From the NCBI GenBank assembly GCA_031417395.1, contig JANOVM010000018.1, positions 1 through 64,000 on the forward strand: a stretch of 64,000 bases of DNA. Direction: 5' to 3'. The translations under genes were made by a program, and so were the position numbers. This DNA comes from JADKIH01 sp031417395 (GTDB taxonomy: Bacteria > Bacteroidota > Bacteroidia > AKYH767-A > 2013-40CM-41-45). This document shows, one piece after another, positions 45,920 to 55,074 of the stretch; the stretch's first letter is position 1, and the number at the start of each line of letters is the position of its first letter. The notes under the pieces are model-generated. The model was not told where the DNA came from. It saw only the letters and a list, made by a program, of their open reading frames with translations, and ran no database searches.

Positions 45920-46822
45920 TTAGCTTACTTTATTCCTAATAAATTCTTCATGCAGCTGATGCACAATACCATCAGCCAGACCAATTTGCGGTACAATTAT
46001 TTCATCGATACCGGCTGCTTTCATTATGCCAAGATAAATTTTTGCAGCAGGAACAATTACATCTGCTCTGTCGGCGTTGAGTTGCCAGATTTCCATCCTC
46101 TCTTCAACCGTATGCACCTTCATTTCATCGTATAAATCTTTTAACATGGAAAATTCAAGTGGAAGATCTCTCTGATCAAACATTTTAAATATTTTATTGA
46201 TATTTCCTCCGGAACCAATAGCAGTTAATGGCGTATGTCCGGATGTATTAGTCCTTACCCATTGTTTCATATCTTCCCATCTCTCTTTAGTTACTTTTCC
46301 TTTCAGCCAGCGAAGTGCTCCGATATCAAACGATTGAGAAGCTATAACCTGGCCTTTATCAAATAGGGTAATTTCAGTACTACCACCGCCTACGTCAATA
46401 TAAAGATAGCTTTCTTTGTTATCAAGCAATTCTTCTATATGATTAGAATAAATTAATTCAGCTTCTTGTTTTCCCGATATTATATCTATTCGTAAACCGG
46501 TTTCTCTTCGTATTTGTTTTATTAAATCAGGACCATTCTCAGCTTCCCTAAGAGATGCCGTGGCACATGCCCTATAAGAAATCGGATCAAAAACATCAAT
46601 CAACAATTTAAAAGCATGCATTGTTTTAATAAATCGCTCAGCTTTACGAGTTGTAATTCTGCCATTCTGGAAAACTTCTTCTCCCAAACGCAAAGGTATA
46701 CGCACTAACTCTGACTTTTTTAAACGAAGATGACCTTCATCTTCAATTGCATTGCATAACAACAACCTGACAGCATTGGAACCAATGTCTACAGCTGCAT
46801 ATCTGAATATATTTTGCTCCAT
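45920..46822 (-). CDS. ppx: Ppx/GppA-family phosphatase
   Basis: 300 aa, only the two-lobed actin-like ASKHA domain, without the C-terminal HD extension of E. coli Ppx. VDIGSNAVRLLL forms the phosphate loop; YIDVGGGSTEITLF and AIGSGGNINKI are further nucleotide/phosphate motifs. Members cleave terminal phosphate from polyphosphate or pppGpp. It follows ppk by 17 nt, which favours exopolyphosphatase. Confidence 0.93.
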   Translation of the reverse strand: MEQNIFRYAAVDIGSNAVRLLLCNAIEDEGHLRLKKSELVRIPLRLGEEVFQNGRITTRKAERFIKTMHAFKLLIDVFDPISYRACATASLREAENGPDLIKQIRRETGLRIDIISGKQEAELIYSNHIEELLDNKESYLYIDVGGGSTEITLFDKGQVIASQSFDIGALRWLKGKVTKERWEDMKQWVRTNTSGHTPLTAIGSGGNINKIFKMFDQRDLPLEFSMLKDLYDEMKVHTVEERMEIWQLNADRADVIVPAAKIYLGIMKAAGIDEIIVPQIGLADGIVHQLHEEFIRNKVS

Positions 46823-46839
46823 GATTAAAGATAAAGTTA

Positions 46840-49002
46840 TTACTGTATCAGTTTTGAAGCTGGTAAATACTTTTTATCATTTTTTTTTGAACTGATTATT
46901 TCCTGAGAAGAAAAAAGTGTGTTTTCGGCACGAATTAAGGAAAGCTGTTTTGCTGATATTACTTTATAAAGTTCTTCCTGTGCTCTTATTTTTGAATTAT
47001 TAGAAAGCGTCCTATATGCATTGATTTTCCCTTCCAGGTTTAGGTATCTGGCTTTACAATTGTCAAGAAGCTGAATAGAAAGATACTTCTTCAATTCATT
47101 TTGAAGTTCAGCATCTAAAATAGGAACGGTAACTTCTGAGCGGTAATCAAGATTTCTGTCCATCCAGTCACCCGATGAGATGTAGTATGTATTGCTTCCT
47201 CCATTACAGAAAATATAAATCCGGCTATGTTCAAGATATTTATCAACGATACTTATAACTTCAACATTTTCACTTAAACCGGGGATGCCCGGTACTACAG
47301 AGCAAATTCCCCTAATAATTAATTTTATACGAACCCCGGCCTGACTGGCTTCATAAATCCTTTCGGTTAAATCCAAATCTGAAAAGCTATTCATCTTTAA
47401 AACCATCCATGCTTCTTTACCTTTTTTTGCATTTTCAATTTCTTTAGTGATAAAAGAATTGAATTTTTTTCTGGAGTTAAAAGGGGAAACTATGAGTTGA
47501 TTATAATGACCCGTTTTGTAGTTATTCTGATAAAAGCCGAAAAGTTTTTCTACCTCATTTGTTATGACCTTTTTCGCAGTTAATAATGCATGATCGGTAT
47601 AGATTTTTGAAGTATTCTCATTAAAATTGCCTGTACCTATGTGTGCATAAAGCACATTTTTATTCTCTTCTTTGCGGGTTATTAAGAACAATTTTGAATG
47701 TACTTTAAGTCCCGGTACACCGAAAATAACCTGCACTCCTTCTTCCTGTAATTTTCCTGCGTAAAAAATATTTGATTCTTCATCAAACCTTGCCTGAAGC
47801 TCTACAACTGCTGTTACATGTTTCCCATTCCTAACTGCATTAACCAGAGCATTGATAACGCTGCTGTTTTTGGCCGCTCTGTAAAGAGTTATTTTTATAG
47901 ACAACACTTTAGGATCGATGGCAGCTTCCCGCAATATATCAATGACATGCTTGAAACTATTATAAGGATATGCAAGCAATACATCCTTGTCGCGAATAAT
48001 ATTTAATAAACTTTTTTGACCCTTAAATTTAGGATGATCAACAGGACGAATAGTTTTATAACTAAGTTCATCATTTTCAAACCTGGGGAAATTAATAAAA
48101 TCCCTAAAATTATGATATCGACCTCCCGGAATAAGATATTCTGTATCGCGAAGCTTTATTTTACGAGTAATGAAATCCAGAAGCTCCTTTGGAATCTGCT
48201 CATCATAAACAAGCCTCACGGGCTCTCCCTTTTTACGCTGCTTTACACTTTTTGAAATTTTTTCCATTAAACTTTTTGAAACATCTGCTTCAATGTCTAG
48301 CTCAGCATCTCGTGTAATCTTAATGGCATAAGAATCTATAGTATCATAGTTAAAAATAGAGAATACGTCGTTCAGACAAAAACGTATAATGTCTTCTAAA
48401 AGTATAATGCACCTTCTATTGGAAGAAGAAGGAAGTACAATGAATCGTGGAAGAAAATCTGTAGGAACTTCAATTAAAGAATATTTTGTTTTCTTCTCGC
48501 TTTCTCCCCGGGTAATCCGGATGGCAAGGTATATCATCCTGTCCTTCAAATAAGGAAAATGAGGTGCCGATTCTATCATGATTGGAATAAGAAAAGGAGA
48601 TACATTTTGAGTAAAATATTCTCTGACAAAATTCTGCTGAAGTGAATCCAGGCCTTTCTCATCCACAATATAAATATTCTCTTTCCTGATTTCTTTAAGA
48701 ATCTTAGCGTAAAGAATATCAAATTTCTTTTGCTGCTCAACTACAATTTCCTGAATCTTTTCATTCAGTTTTACCGGATCAGCGCCGATAATTTCTTTGC
48801 CCTTCTTGCCGAACTTTTGCATACGGCGAATAGTAGCCACACGAACTCTGTAAAATTCATCTCTGTTGTTTGAGAATATTCCTAAAAAACGAAGCCTTTC
48901 GATTAAGGGTACTGATACATCTTCTGCTTCTTGCAGTACTCGTGCATTAAATGACAGCCATGAAATGTCGCGATTGACAAAGCTTGATTTATTTAATGTC
49001 AT
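46840..49002 (-). CDS. ppk1: polyphosphate kinase 1
   Basis: 720 aa, full length. Four domains as in E. coli PPK: N-terminal helical (SWLSFNARVLQEAED, FLGIFSNNRDEFYRVRV), head, and two PLD-like domains. The autophosphorylated His lies in GVPGLKVHSKLFLITRK; YAHIGTGNFNENTSKIYTDH is the second signature, with SSGDWMDRNLDYRSEV near the end. Makes inorganic polyphosphate from ATP reversibly. Same operon as the Ppx gene. Confidence 0.98.
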   Translation of the reverse strand: MTLNKSSFVNRDISWLSFNARVLQEAEDVSVPLIERLRFLGIFSNNRDEFYRVRVATIRRMQKFGKKGKEIIGADPVKLNEKIQEIVVEQQKKFDILYAKILKEIRKENIYIVDEKGLDSLQQNFVREYFTQNVSPFLIPIMIESAPHFPYLKDRMIYLAIRITRGESEKKTKYSLIEVPTDFLPRFIVLPSSSNRRCIILLEDIIRFCLNDVFSIFNYDTIDSYAIKITRDAELDIEADVSKSLMEKISKSVKQRKKGEPVRLVYDEQIPKELLDFITRKIKLRDTEYLIPGGRYHNFRDFINFPRFENDELSYKTIRPVDHPKFKGQKSLLNIIRDKDVLLAYPYNSFKHVIDILREAAIDPKVLSIKITLYRAAKNSSVINALVNAVRNGKHVTAVVELQARFDEESNIFYAGKLQEEGVQVIFGVPGLKVHSKLFLITRKEENKNVLYAHIGTGNFNENTSKIYTDHALLTAKKVITNEVEKLFGFYQNNYKTGHYNQLIVSPFNSRKKFNSFITKEIENAKKGKEAWMVLKMNSFSDLDLTERIYEASQAGVRIKLIIRGICSVVPGIPGLSENVEVISIVDKYLEHSRIYIFCNGGSNTYYISSGDWMDRNLDYRSEVTVPILDAELQNELKKYLSIQLLDNCKARYLNLEGKINAYRTLSNNSKIRAQEELYKVISAKQLSLIRAENTLFSSQEIISSKKNDKKYLPASKLIQ

Positions 49003-49207
49003 AATTTTTTTTCAATATACCTAAATTAAACATGAATAAAGATATAATTGCGAAAAATATCATAAATTAATGTGTTTAATTACCACAAACTAAAACTTAA
49101 CATAAACTTAACCTAACATAAATAGATCTTATCCTGCTCTATTTTCTCTTTCCCTAATATTGAGAATTGTTTTAGCGAGTATTAAAAATTATACGAAAAG
49201 AAAAAAA

Positions 49208-49777
49208 TCAACTATTAATAATTTTACAAAGCCTTTCGAATATTTCGTCAACCGTTCCAATCCCATCAATGCTATGAAATTTTCCCTGATCCGTGTAGTA
49301 TTTTTTTAATGGTGCTGTTTTGGAATTATATTCTGAAATTCTCTTCTCTATTACAGAGGTATTCTGATCATCAGGCCTGCCGGATTCCTTTCCGCGAAGT
49401 AAAAGTCTTTTTGTCAGCTCATCATCACTTACCTCCAAAGCAAGCATCATATTTATTGAAGAGTTTTTTCCGGAAAGCATTTTATCTAAAGCATTGGCTT
49501 GAGCAGTTGTTCTTGGAAAACCATCAAAGATAAAACCGTTGGCGTTTCTGTTTGCATCGATCCTGTCTTCAATCATTTTAATTACCATTTCATCTGGAAC
49601 TAAAAGTCCCTGGTCCATGAGCTTTTTTGCCTCCATGCCGGAAGCAGTTTTATTTGCAATCTCATTCCTTAGAATATCACCGGTTGAAAGATGCACGAGT
49701 TTAAAAGTTGAAATTAATTTTTCAGACTGTGTGCCTTTGCCGGCACCCGGTGGACCAAAAAGAACGATGTTCAGCAT
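49208..49777 (-). CDS. adk: adenylate kinase
   Basis: 189 aa, the short-lid form. P-loop LFGPPGAGKGTQSEKL, VHLSTGDILRNEI, GFIFDGFPRTTAQANAL and GRPDDQ are diagnostic. Interconverts ATP + AMP and 2 ADP. Starts 3 nt after hpt and shares its transcript. Confidence 0.98.
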   Translation of the reverse strand: MLNIVLFGPPGAGKGTQSEKLISTFKLVHLSTGDILRNEIANKTASGMEAKKLMDQGLLVPDEMVIKMIEDRIDANRNANGFIFDGFPRTTAQANALDKMLSGKNSSINMMLALEVSDDELTKRLLLRGKESGRPDDQNTSVIEKRISEYNSKTAPLKKYYTDQGKFHSIDGIGTVDEIFERLCKIINS

Positions 49778-49780
49778 AAC

Positions 49781-50314
49781 CTATACCAATTTATAAATAT
49801 CCTTAAGATTTCTTCCCAGTCCGTCATAATCCAGTCCGAAACCTACCAGAAAATCATTAGGTACTTCGAAACCGATATATTCTATTTTAATGGCATGACG
49901 CAAAGCTTTGGGTTTTAAAAGCAAACTGGCAAAATAAATTTGTGCCGGATTTTGTTTTTTAAATTCTTCAACAAGGTAAACAGCAGTATCACCAGTATCA
50001 ACAATATCTTCAACAATTACAACAGTACGACCGTTTAAAGACTCATTAATTCCAACTACACTTTTAATAACACCGGTTGACTGAGTACCTTCATAAGATG
50101 ATACCCGAATGAAAGAAACTTCAGCATCAATAGAAATTTGCTTGAATAGGTCAGCGGCAAAAATAAATGCCCCATTAAGTACACAAACAAAAAGTGGGCA
50201 TTTCCCCTTTAATTCCAAACTTAATTGCTCAGCAAGTTCAGAAATCCTCTTTTGAATACTTTCGGAGGAAATTGATAATTCAAAGGTTTTATCCCTGACA
50301 GTTACAGTCTTCAT
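49781..50314 (-). CDS. hpt: hypoxanthine phosphoribosyltransferase
   Basis: 177 aa from the ATG at 50314 (MKTVTVRDKTFELSISSES), the family start. The frame continues 14 codons upstream, but that stretch overlaps a well-formed promoter. PRPP-binding motif VVIVEDIVDTGDTAVYLVEE; FVCVLNGAFIFAADLF binds pyrophosphate; DFLVGFGLDYDGLGRNL closes the site. Salvages hypoxanthine and guanine to IMP and GMP. Confidence 0.97.
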   Translation of the reverse strand: MKTVTVRDKTFELSISSESIQKRISELAEQLSLELKGKCPLFVCVLNGAFIFAADLFKQISIDAEVSFIRVSSYEGTQSTGVIKSVVGINESLNGRTVVIVEDIVDTGDTAVYLVEEFKKQNPAQIYFASLLLKPKALRHAIKIEYIGFEVPNDFLVGFGLDYDGLGRNLKDIYKLV

Positions 50315-50325
50315 AATTATGCAGG

Positions 50326-50356
50326 CAAAAATAAAATTTATGTGACAGTAAGCCAA
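50326..50356 (-). promoter_or_regulatory. promoter of hpt-adk
   Basis: Minus strand TTG (50356-50354), 20-nt spacer, TATTTTTG (50333-50326), a full TAnnTTTG match, 11 nt before the hpt ATG. It rules out the longer hpt form. Confidence 0.7.
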
Positions 50357-50478
50357 TGATTATTAGTTTTTTTAATACAGTTTCCTTAACAGGTTTTGTA
50401 TTGACCTACTCTTCAAGTGCTTCTATAACTATAAATGATATGATTCTTAATCTATAATTGATTATTTTGCGTCGTTTT

Positions 50479-51621
50479 ATGAATAAAAGATTCAATAACA
50501 TAAAAATTGGTATCCTTGGAGGTGGTCAGCTTGGACGAATGCTTCTTCAAAAAGCTATTGACTTTTCTTTAAAAATAAGGATACTTGACCCCGATCCTGA
50601 AGCTCCTTGCCGGCATCTTGCAGAAGAATTTATTGTTGGTGATTTTAGAGATTTTAATGTTGTTTATAATTTCGGTAAAGGATGTGACCTTCTGACTATA
50701 GAGATTGAACATGTAAACGTCGAAGCTCTTGAAAAACTGCAAAAGGAAGGTGTTATTGTTTATCCCCAACCCAATGTAATAAGAATGGTTCAGGATAAAG
50801 GGGAACAAAAACTCTTTTTCAAAACCCATGGAATACCAACTGCAGAATTCAGGATAGTAGATAACAAAAAAGAACTTTCTCTACTGACTAACATTTTTCC
50901 CGCCATGCAAAAATTGCGTAAAGGAGGATATGATGGTAAAGGAGTATTCAGAATTTCATCTGCAGCCGATATTGAAAATTCATTTGATGCTCCTTCAGTT
51001 ATTGAGAAACTGATTCCTTTTGAAAAGGAAGTATCTGTAATTGTTGCCAGAAAAATCAACGGTGAAACTTTATGTTTTCCTCCGGTAGAAATGGAATTTA
51101 ATAAAGAAGCAAACCTTGTAGAATTCCTTTATTCACCGGCCGAACTCGATAAAACAACAGAATCAAAAGCTTACGAAATTGCTTCCCGTCTTGCGAACAC
51201 TCTGGGCATTGTAGGCATATTGGCAGTAGAAATGTTTATTTCACCTGAAAAGGAAATTTTAGTAAATGAAATTGCTCCCCGACCTCACAACAGCGGACAC
51301 CAAACAATTGAAGCAAATATTACTTCACAATATGAGCAGCTTTTACGAGTAATACTCGACTTACCCCTTGGCAATACTGATATTACCTGTAATGCAGTAA
51401 TGATAAACTTGCTCGGTGAAAAAAACTATGAAGGTCTTGCAGTTTTTCAATCCTTTGAAGAAGCAATGACAATGGAAGGTGTTTATATTCATCTTTACGG
51501 AAAGAAATATACCAGACCATTCAGAAAAATGGGACACGTAACCGTTACAGGTAAAAATAAAGAGGAAGTAAAAAATAAAGCACTTAAAATTAAAAACATG
51601 TTAAAGGTGATTAGTGCATAA
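50479..51621 (+). CDS. purK: N5-carboxyaminoimidazole ribonucleotide synthase
   Basis: 380 aa from the ATG at 50479 (MNKRFNNIKIGILGGGQLGRM); a TTG 7 codons earlier is not needed. ATP-grasp enzyme that joins AIR with bicarbonate to N5-CAIR in purine synthesis. Motifs: ILGGGQLGRMLLQKA, LRKGGYDGKGVF, EKLIPFEKEVSVIVAR, EIAPRPHNSGHQTIEAN. Followed 58 nt later by purE, which uses its product. Confidence 0.98.
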   Translation: MNKRFNNIKIGILGGGQLGRMLLQKAIDFSLKIRILDPDPEAPCRHLAEEFIVGDFRDFNVVYNFGKGCDLLTIEIEHVNVEALEKLQKEGVIVYPQPNVIRMVQDKGEQKLFFKTHGIPTAEFRIVDNKKELSLLTNIFPAMQKLRKGGYDGKGVFRISSAADIENSFDAPSVIEKLIPFEKEVSVIVARKINGETLCFPPVEMEFNKEANLVEFLYSPAELDKTTESKAYEIASRLANTLGIVGILAVEMFISPEKEILVNEIAPRPHNSGHQTIEANITSQYEQLLRVILDLPLGNTDITCNAVMINLLGEKNYEGLAVFQSFEEAMTMEGVYIHLYGKKYTRPFRKMGHVTVTGKNKEEVKNKALKIKNMLKVISA

Positions 51622-51679
51622 AGCAAATTAATTTACGACTTTGTTAATAGTAATGTTTTAAAAATTTAAACTTAATATT

Positions 51680-52177
51680 ATGAACAAAACACCAATTGTT
51701 GGAATAATAATGGGAAGCCAATCAGACCTGACTGTTATGAAAGAAGCTTCAGATATACTCAATCGTTTAGGTATATTACATGAAATTTCTATTGTTTCAG
51801 CACACCGTACGCCTGAAATTATGTTTGAATATGCAAGCAGTGCTGTTGGCAGAGGGCTCAAGGTTATTATTGCCGGTGCAGGCGGGGCTGCTCATCTTCC
51901 CGGAATGGTTGCTTCCCTCACACCATTGCCTGTTATTGGTGTACCTATTCGTTCCTCCAATTCTATTGATGGCTGGGATTCCGTACTCTCCATATTACAA
52001 ATGCCCAATGGCGTTCCCGTTGCTACAGTAGCTCTAAACGCTGCTCAAAATGCAGGAATTCTCGCTGCACAGATAATAGGCACATCTGATTCTGATGTAA
52101 TGCTTAAAGTAAAAAACTTTAAAGACGAATTAAAAGAAAAGGTAAGGAAAAGCAACGATGAAATTCAATCCATGTGA
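51680..52177 (+). CDS. purE: N5-carboxyaminoimidazole ribonucleotide mutase
   Basis: 165 aa. Class I PurE: IMGSQSDLTVMKEASDIL, IVSAHRTPEIMFEYA (catalytic His), VIIAGAGGAAHLPGMVAS and PVIGVPIRSSNSIDGWDSVL. Converts N5-CAIR to CAIR, the step after PurK. Confidence 0.98.
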   Translation: MNKTPIVGIIMGSQSDLTVMKEASDILNRLGILHEISIVSAHRTPEIMFEYASSAVGRGLKVIIAGAGGAAHLPGMVASLTPLPVIGVPIRSSNSIDGWDSVLSILQMPNGVPVATVALNAAQNAGILAAQIIGTSDSDVMLKVKNFKDELKEKVRKSNDEIQSM

Positions 52178-52279
52178 ATTTAATTTTTGTTTAATATTTT
52201 ATCCTTCATTCATTTCCCTTAATTGATGCGCTTTTAAAAAAGCCGAACACACCATACTTTCGGATCAAAATTCCGGAAG

Positions 52280-53098
52280 ATGATTTACAAAACTTCTTTT
52301 CTATTTTTTCTGATATTATTTTTAAGTATCCCTGCTAACGCTCAATTAGAAATTTTTGATGCTCGGGACTTTGGAATGGCCTCATCAACCGTTGGTTCGG
52401 AACCATTAAACAGTATTTCAAAAAACCCATCCATTCAAACTAAAGGAAAGAAACACTTCATTTCAATTCATGTCATAAACAATTATTCAATCAATGAATT
52501 ATCCCCCATTTCATTAAAATCTCAACATAAGCTCGGAGAAAATAATTGTTTGCTGGCAGGCTTAGGAAAAATGGGTGGCAAAAACTTTTCTCAACAATAT
52601 TTTGAAGCCGGCCTTTCAAAAAGTCTTGGACCTAAATTAACTGCCGGTATTAAAGTTTCCTACCATAAATGGATAATTCCAGAATCAAACATTGAAAATA
52701 ACCATGGCTGGATTCCGGAAATAGGTATATACTCTATCCCCTTTAAGAATTTTTCCTTTGGTGTAATCGTCCGGAATCCCGTAAGATCCCGGATGACCAC
52801 CATTGCAGGAAATAAAATACCTGCGGAAATAAATCCCGGAATATCAATAATGATGTCTGAAAAATTAATCCTTGCTAGTTCAGCACTTCAGGTAAACAAT
52901 CAGCCTTTAAACTTTCAAACAGGACTTGAATATCGCATGCACAAAACATTGATTGTGCGATGCGGAATTCGAACCCTTCCCCTTTCTCAATCCTTTGGTA
53001 TGACAATAAAATTATCTGACTTTAACCTTGACATTGGTTTCAGGACAAATCCATACTTAGGAAATTCAACAGCACTTGCATTGACTTTTTCATTATGA
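52280..53098 (+). CDS. predicted outer-membrane beta-barrel protein (PorV/PorQ-like)
   Basis: 272 aa. Signal peptide ending PANA-Q. The rest alternates short beta strands with aromatic ends (KLTAGIKVSYHKWIIPES, FSFGVIVRNPVRS, TLIVRCGIRTLPLSQSFGMT, NSTALALTFSL), as in 14-strand FadL-like barrels such as PorV/PorQ. The start of the mature part (EIFDARDFGMASSTVGSEP) resembles the plug-like N-terminus of that group (gARa.gMG.a). Not identified as the T9SS PorV itself. Overlaps the next gene by 4 nt (ATGA), so the two are made together. Confidence 0.6.
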   Translation: MIYKTSFLFFLILFLSIPANAQLEIFDARDFGMASSTVGSEPLNSISKNPSIQTKGKKHFISIHVINNYSINELSPISLKSQHKLGENNCLLAGLGKMGGKNFSQQYFEAGLSKSLGPKLTAGIKVSYHKWIIPESNIENNHGWIPEIGIYSIPFKNFSFGVIVRNPVRSRMTTIAGNKIPAEINPGISIMMSEKLILASSALQVNNQPLNFQTGLEYRMHKTLIVRCGIRTLPLSQSFGMTIKLSDFNLDIGFRTNPYLGNSTALALTFSL

Positions 53099-55074
53099 GA
53101 AAAATAATTTATTGCATATTGATTTTAAGTGCGCTTCAATCGTCAAAAGGATTTTGTCAGACAATCAATGAAAATAATTTAAACATTATTGAAGAATCGC
53201 CTGAACGAGCTCTCGAAGATTTAAATGAATCAGGACAAAATGAACTCCCGGATGAAGTACTAAGGCTACTGAACAATCCCATTGATCTAAATAGTGCCGA
53301 CATAGAAATATTTGCACATTATAATCTTCTAACAAATGCACAAATTCTGGCGTTGAAGGAGTATATATTCAAAAATGGAAACTTAGTTGAAAAGGAAGAA
53401 TTGCAGCAAATCGAAGGTTTTGATAAAAATACTATACTAAAAATATTACCTTTTTCATCAGTAACGAATAATGAAAAAAAAGAATCTGCTCAGCAAATAA
53501 CCTTTCGATTACAAAAAAAAATAAATAATGAAGAAGATTACTATCCGGGGTCATCAGAAAAAATATTGTTAAAGTACAAAGGCAAGTCATGCTCAACAAT
53601 AAATTATTCATTTACCGGTGAAAAGGATGCAGGTGAGGAAATGTTCACTAAAAAGAAAAATGGATTCGATTTTAATTCCTTATACATAACATACTCGGGA
53701 AAATCATTTATTAATAAAATTATAATAGGTGATTACATTGCTCAATACGGTCAGGGCCTTACACTTTGGCAGGGTTTAGGTATTGGAGGTGGTGCCGGTA
53801 TTACAGGCATATATAAAAGTGGACGGGGAACAATTCCATACTCCGGTACTGATGAAAACAGGTTTTTCAGAGGTTTTACACTATCAGCAGGAAAGAAAAG
53901 AATTAGCGCTGATTTTTGGCTTTCACAACACAGACTGGATGCAAACAAATTTTCAGATACACTAAATGGTGAAGTCCATGTATCCTCTTTTCAAACAAGC
54001 GGCTATCATAGAAGCGATTTTGAAAATTATGGATATCATTCACAAAAAGAATTATGTTTGGGTTCTTCTATAATATACAAAAATAAAAAACTAAATGTTG
54101 GAATAATTACCATTTTTGGAAAATATGATTATAAATTAAATAGTGAATATAAACCGTATAACCTTTACTACTTTAGGGGACGTGAATTTTTAAATTCGGG
54201 TTTGTTTTACAATTACTCGATTAAAAATATATTTATATTTGGAGAAAGCTCTGTTGATGAAGGAAAGTCAATTGCCATATTATGCGGAACGCTAATCATT
54301 CTTGATCCGCGTTTTGCATTGGGATATAGCTATAGAAATTATCCAAGAAATTTTCAAAGTTTGAAATCAAATGCTTTTGGAGAAAACACAAATAACAATA
54401 ATGAAACAGGAAGTTATTTAGGAATTAATTATAAAATATTTAATTGGCTTACTTATTCATTCAGCGTTGATCTATTTTCATTTAAATATATAAAATACAG
54501 AGTAGATCAACCCTCCCGGGGATATGATTTATCCAATCAGATCGATTTTGTTCGAGGTAAAAAATTTACCGCTCAATTGAGAATTCAAAGTAAGATGAAG
54601 CAGCAAAATGAAACTCTTTCAAATGAAACATTCCATTGGCTGACCGATAAAAACCTTACGAGTTACCGCTTTTCCATTCGCATGAAAATGGATAATACAT
54701 GGGAATTAGGTTTCAGAACTGAATTTGTCATACCATCTAAATCTGTTAACAAACAAGCTCCTGCCAGTTCTGTGAGTCAAAGTATATATTTTCACCCCCT
54801 TGGTAAATCAATTAGCGCGAATGCAAGATATTCCGTATTCAACTGCCCTTCTTTCGATTCAAGAATTTACGAGTATGAAAATGATTTGCCGGGGGCGTTT
54901 TCAATTCCATTTTATTATGGAAGAGGTTCACGATTTTATTTAAATGTCAATTTTAAGTTTATGAGCAGTATAAACTTTTCAGTTCGATACTCCATAAACT
55001 GGATTGATAATAATGAAGAATCCGATAACGAATCATCAGAAATAAAATTACAGGCAAAAATAAACTTCAGGTAA
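53095..55074 (+). CDS. helix-hairpin-helix protein with large beta-barrel-like region
   Basis: 659 aa. Signal peptide 1-21. Residues about 62-120 form one or two helix-hairpin-helix motifs of the ComEA type (PIDLNSADIEIFAHY, LKEYIFKNGNLVEKEELQQI, GFDKNTILKIL). The remaining about 530 residues have no hydrophobic helix and many amphipathic strands with Tyr/Phe/Gly (GDYIAQYGQGLTLWQGLGIG, FALGYSYRNYPRN, INFSVRYSINWID), as expected of an outer-membrane barrel ending in Phe-Arg. HhH units usually bind DNA non-specifically, so a DNA-handling outer-membrane protein is a fair guess, not a demonstrated function. Translationally coupled to the preceding barrel gene; its end overlaps aroA by 8 nt, convergent. 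Confidence 0.75.
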   Translation: MRKIIYCILILSALQSSKGFCQTINENNLNIIEESPERALEDLNESGQNELPDEVLRLLNNPIDLNSADIEIFAHYNLLTNAQILALKEYIFKNGNLVEKEELQQIEGFDKNTILKILPFSSVTNNEKKESAQQITFRLQKKINNEEDYYPGSSEKILLKYKGKSCSTINYSFTGEKDAGEEMFTKKKNGFDFNSLYITYSGKSFINKIIIGDYIAQYGQGLTLWQGLGIGGGAGITGIYKSGRGTIPYSGTDENRFFRGFTLSAGKKRISADFWLSQHRLDANKFSDTLNGEVHVSSFQTSGYHRSDFENYGYHSQKELCLGSSIIYKNKKLNVGIITIFGKYDYKLNSEYKPYNLYYFRGREFLNSGLFYNYSIKNIFIFGESSVDEGKSIAILCGTLIILDPRFALGYSYRNYPRNFQSLKSNAFGENTNNNNETGSYLGINYKIFNWLTYSFSVDLFSFKYIKYRVDQPSRGYDLSNQIDFVRGKKFTAQLRIQSKMKQQNETLSNETFHWLTDKNLTSYRFSIRMKMDNTWELGFRTEFVIPSKSVNKQAPASSVSQSIYFHPLGKSISANARYSVFNCPSFDSRIYEYENDLPGAFSIPFYYGRGSRFYLNVNFKFMSSINFSVRYSINWIDNNEESDNESSEIKLQAKINFR

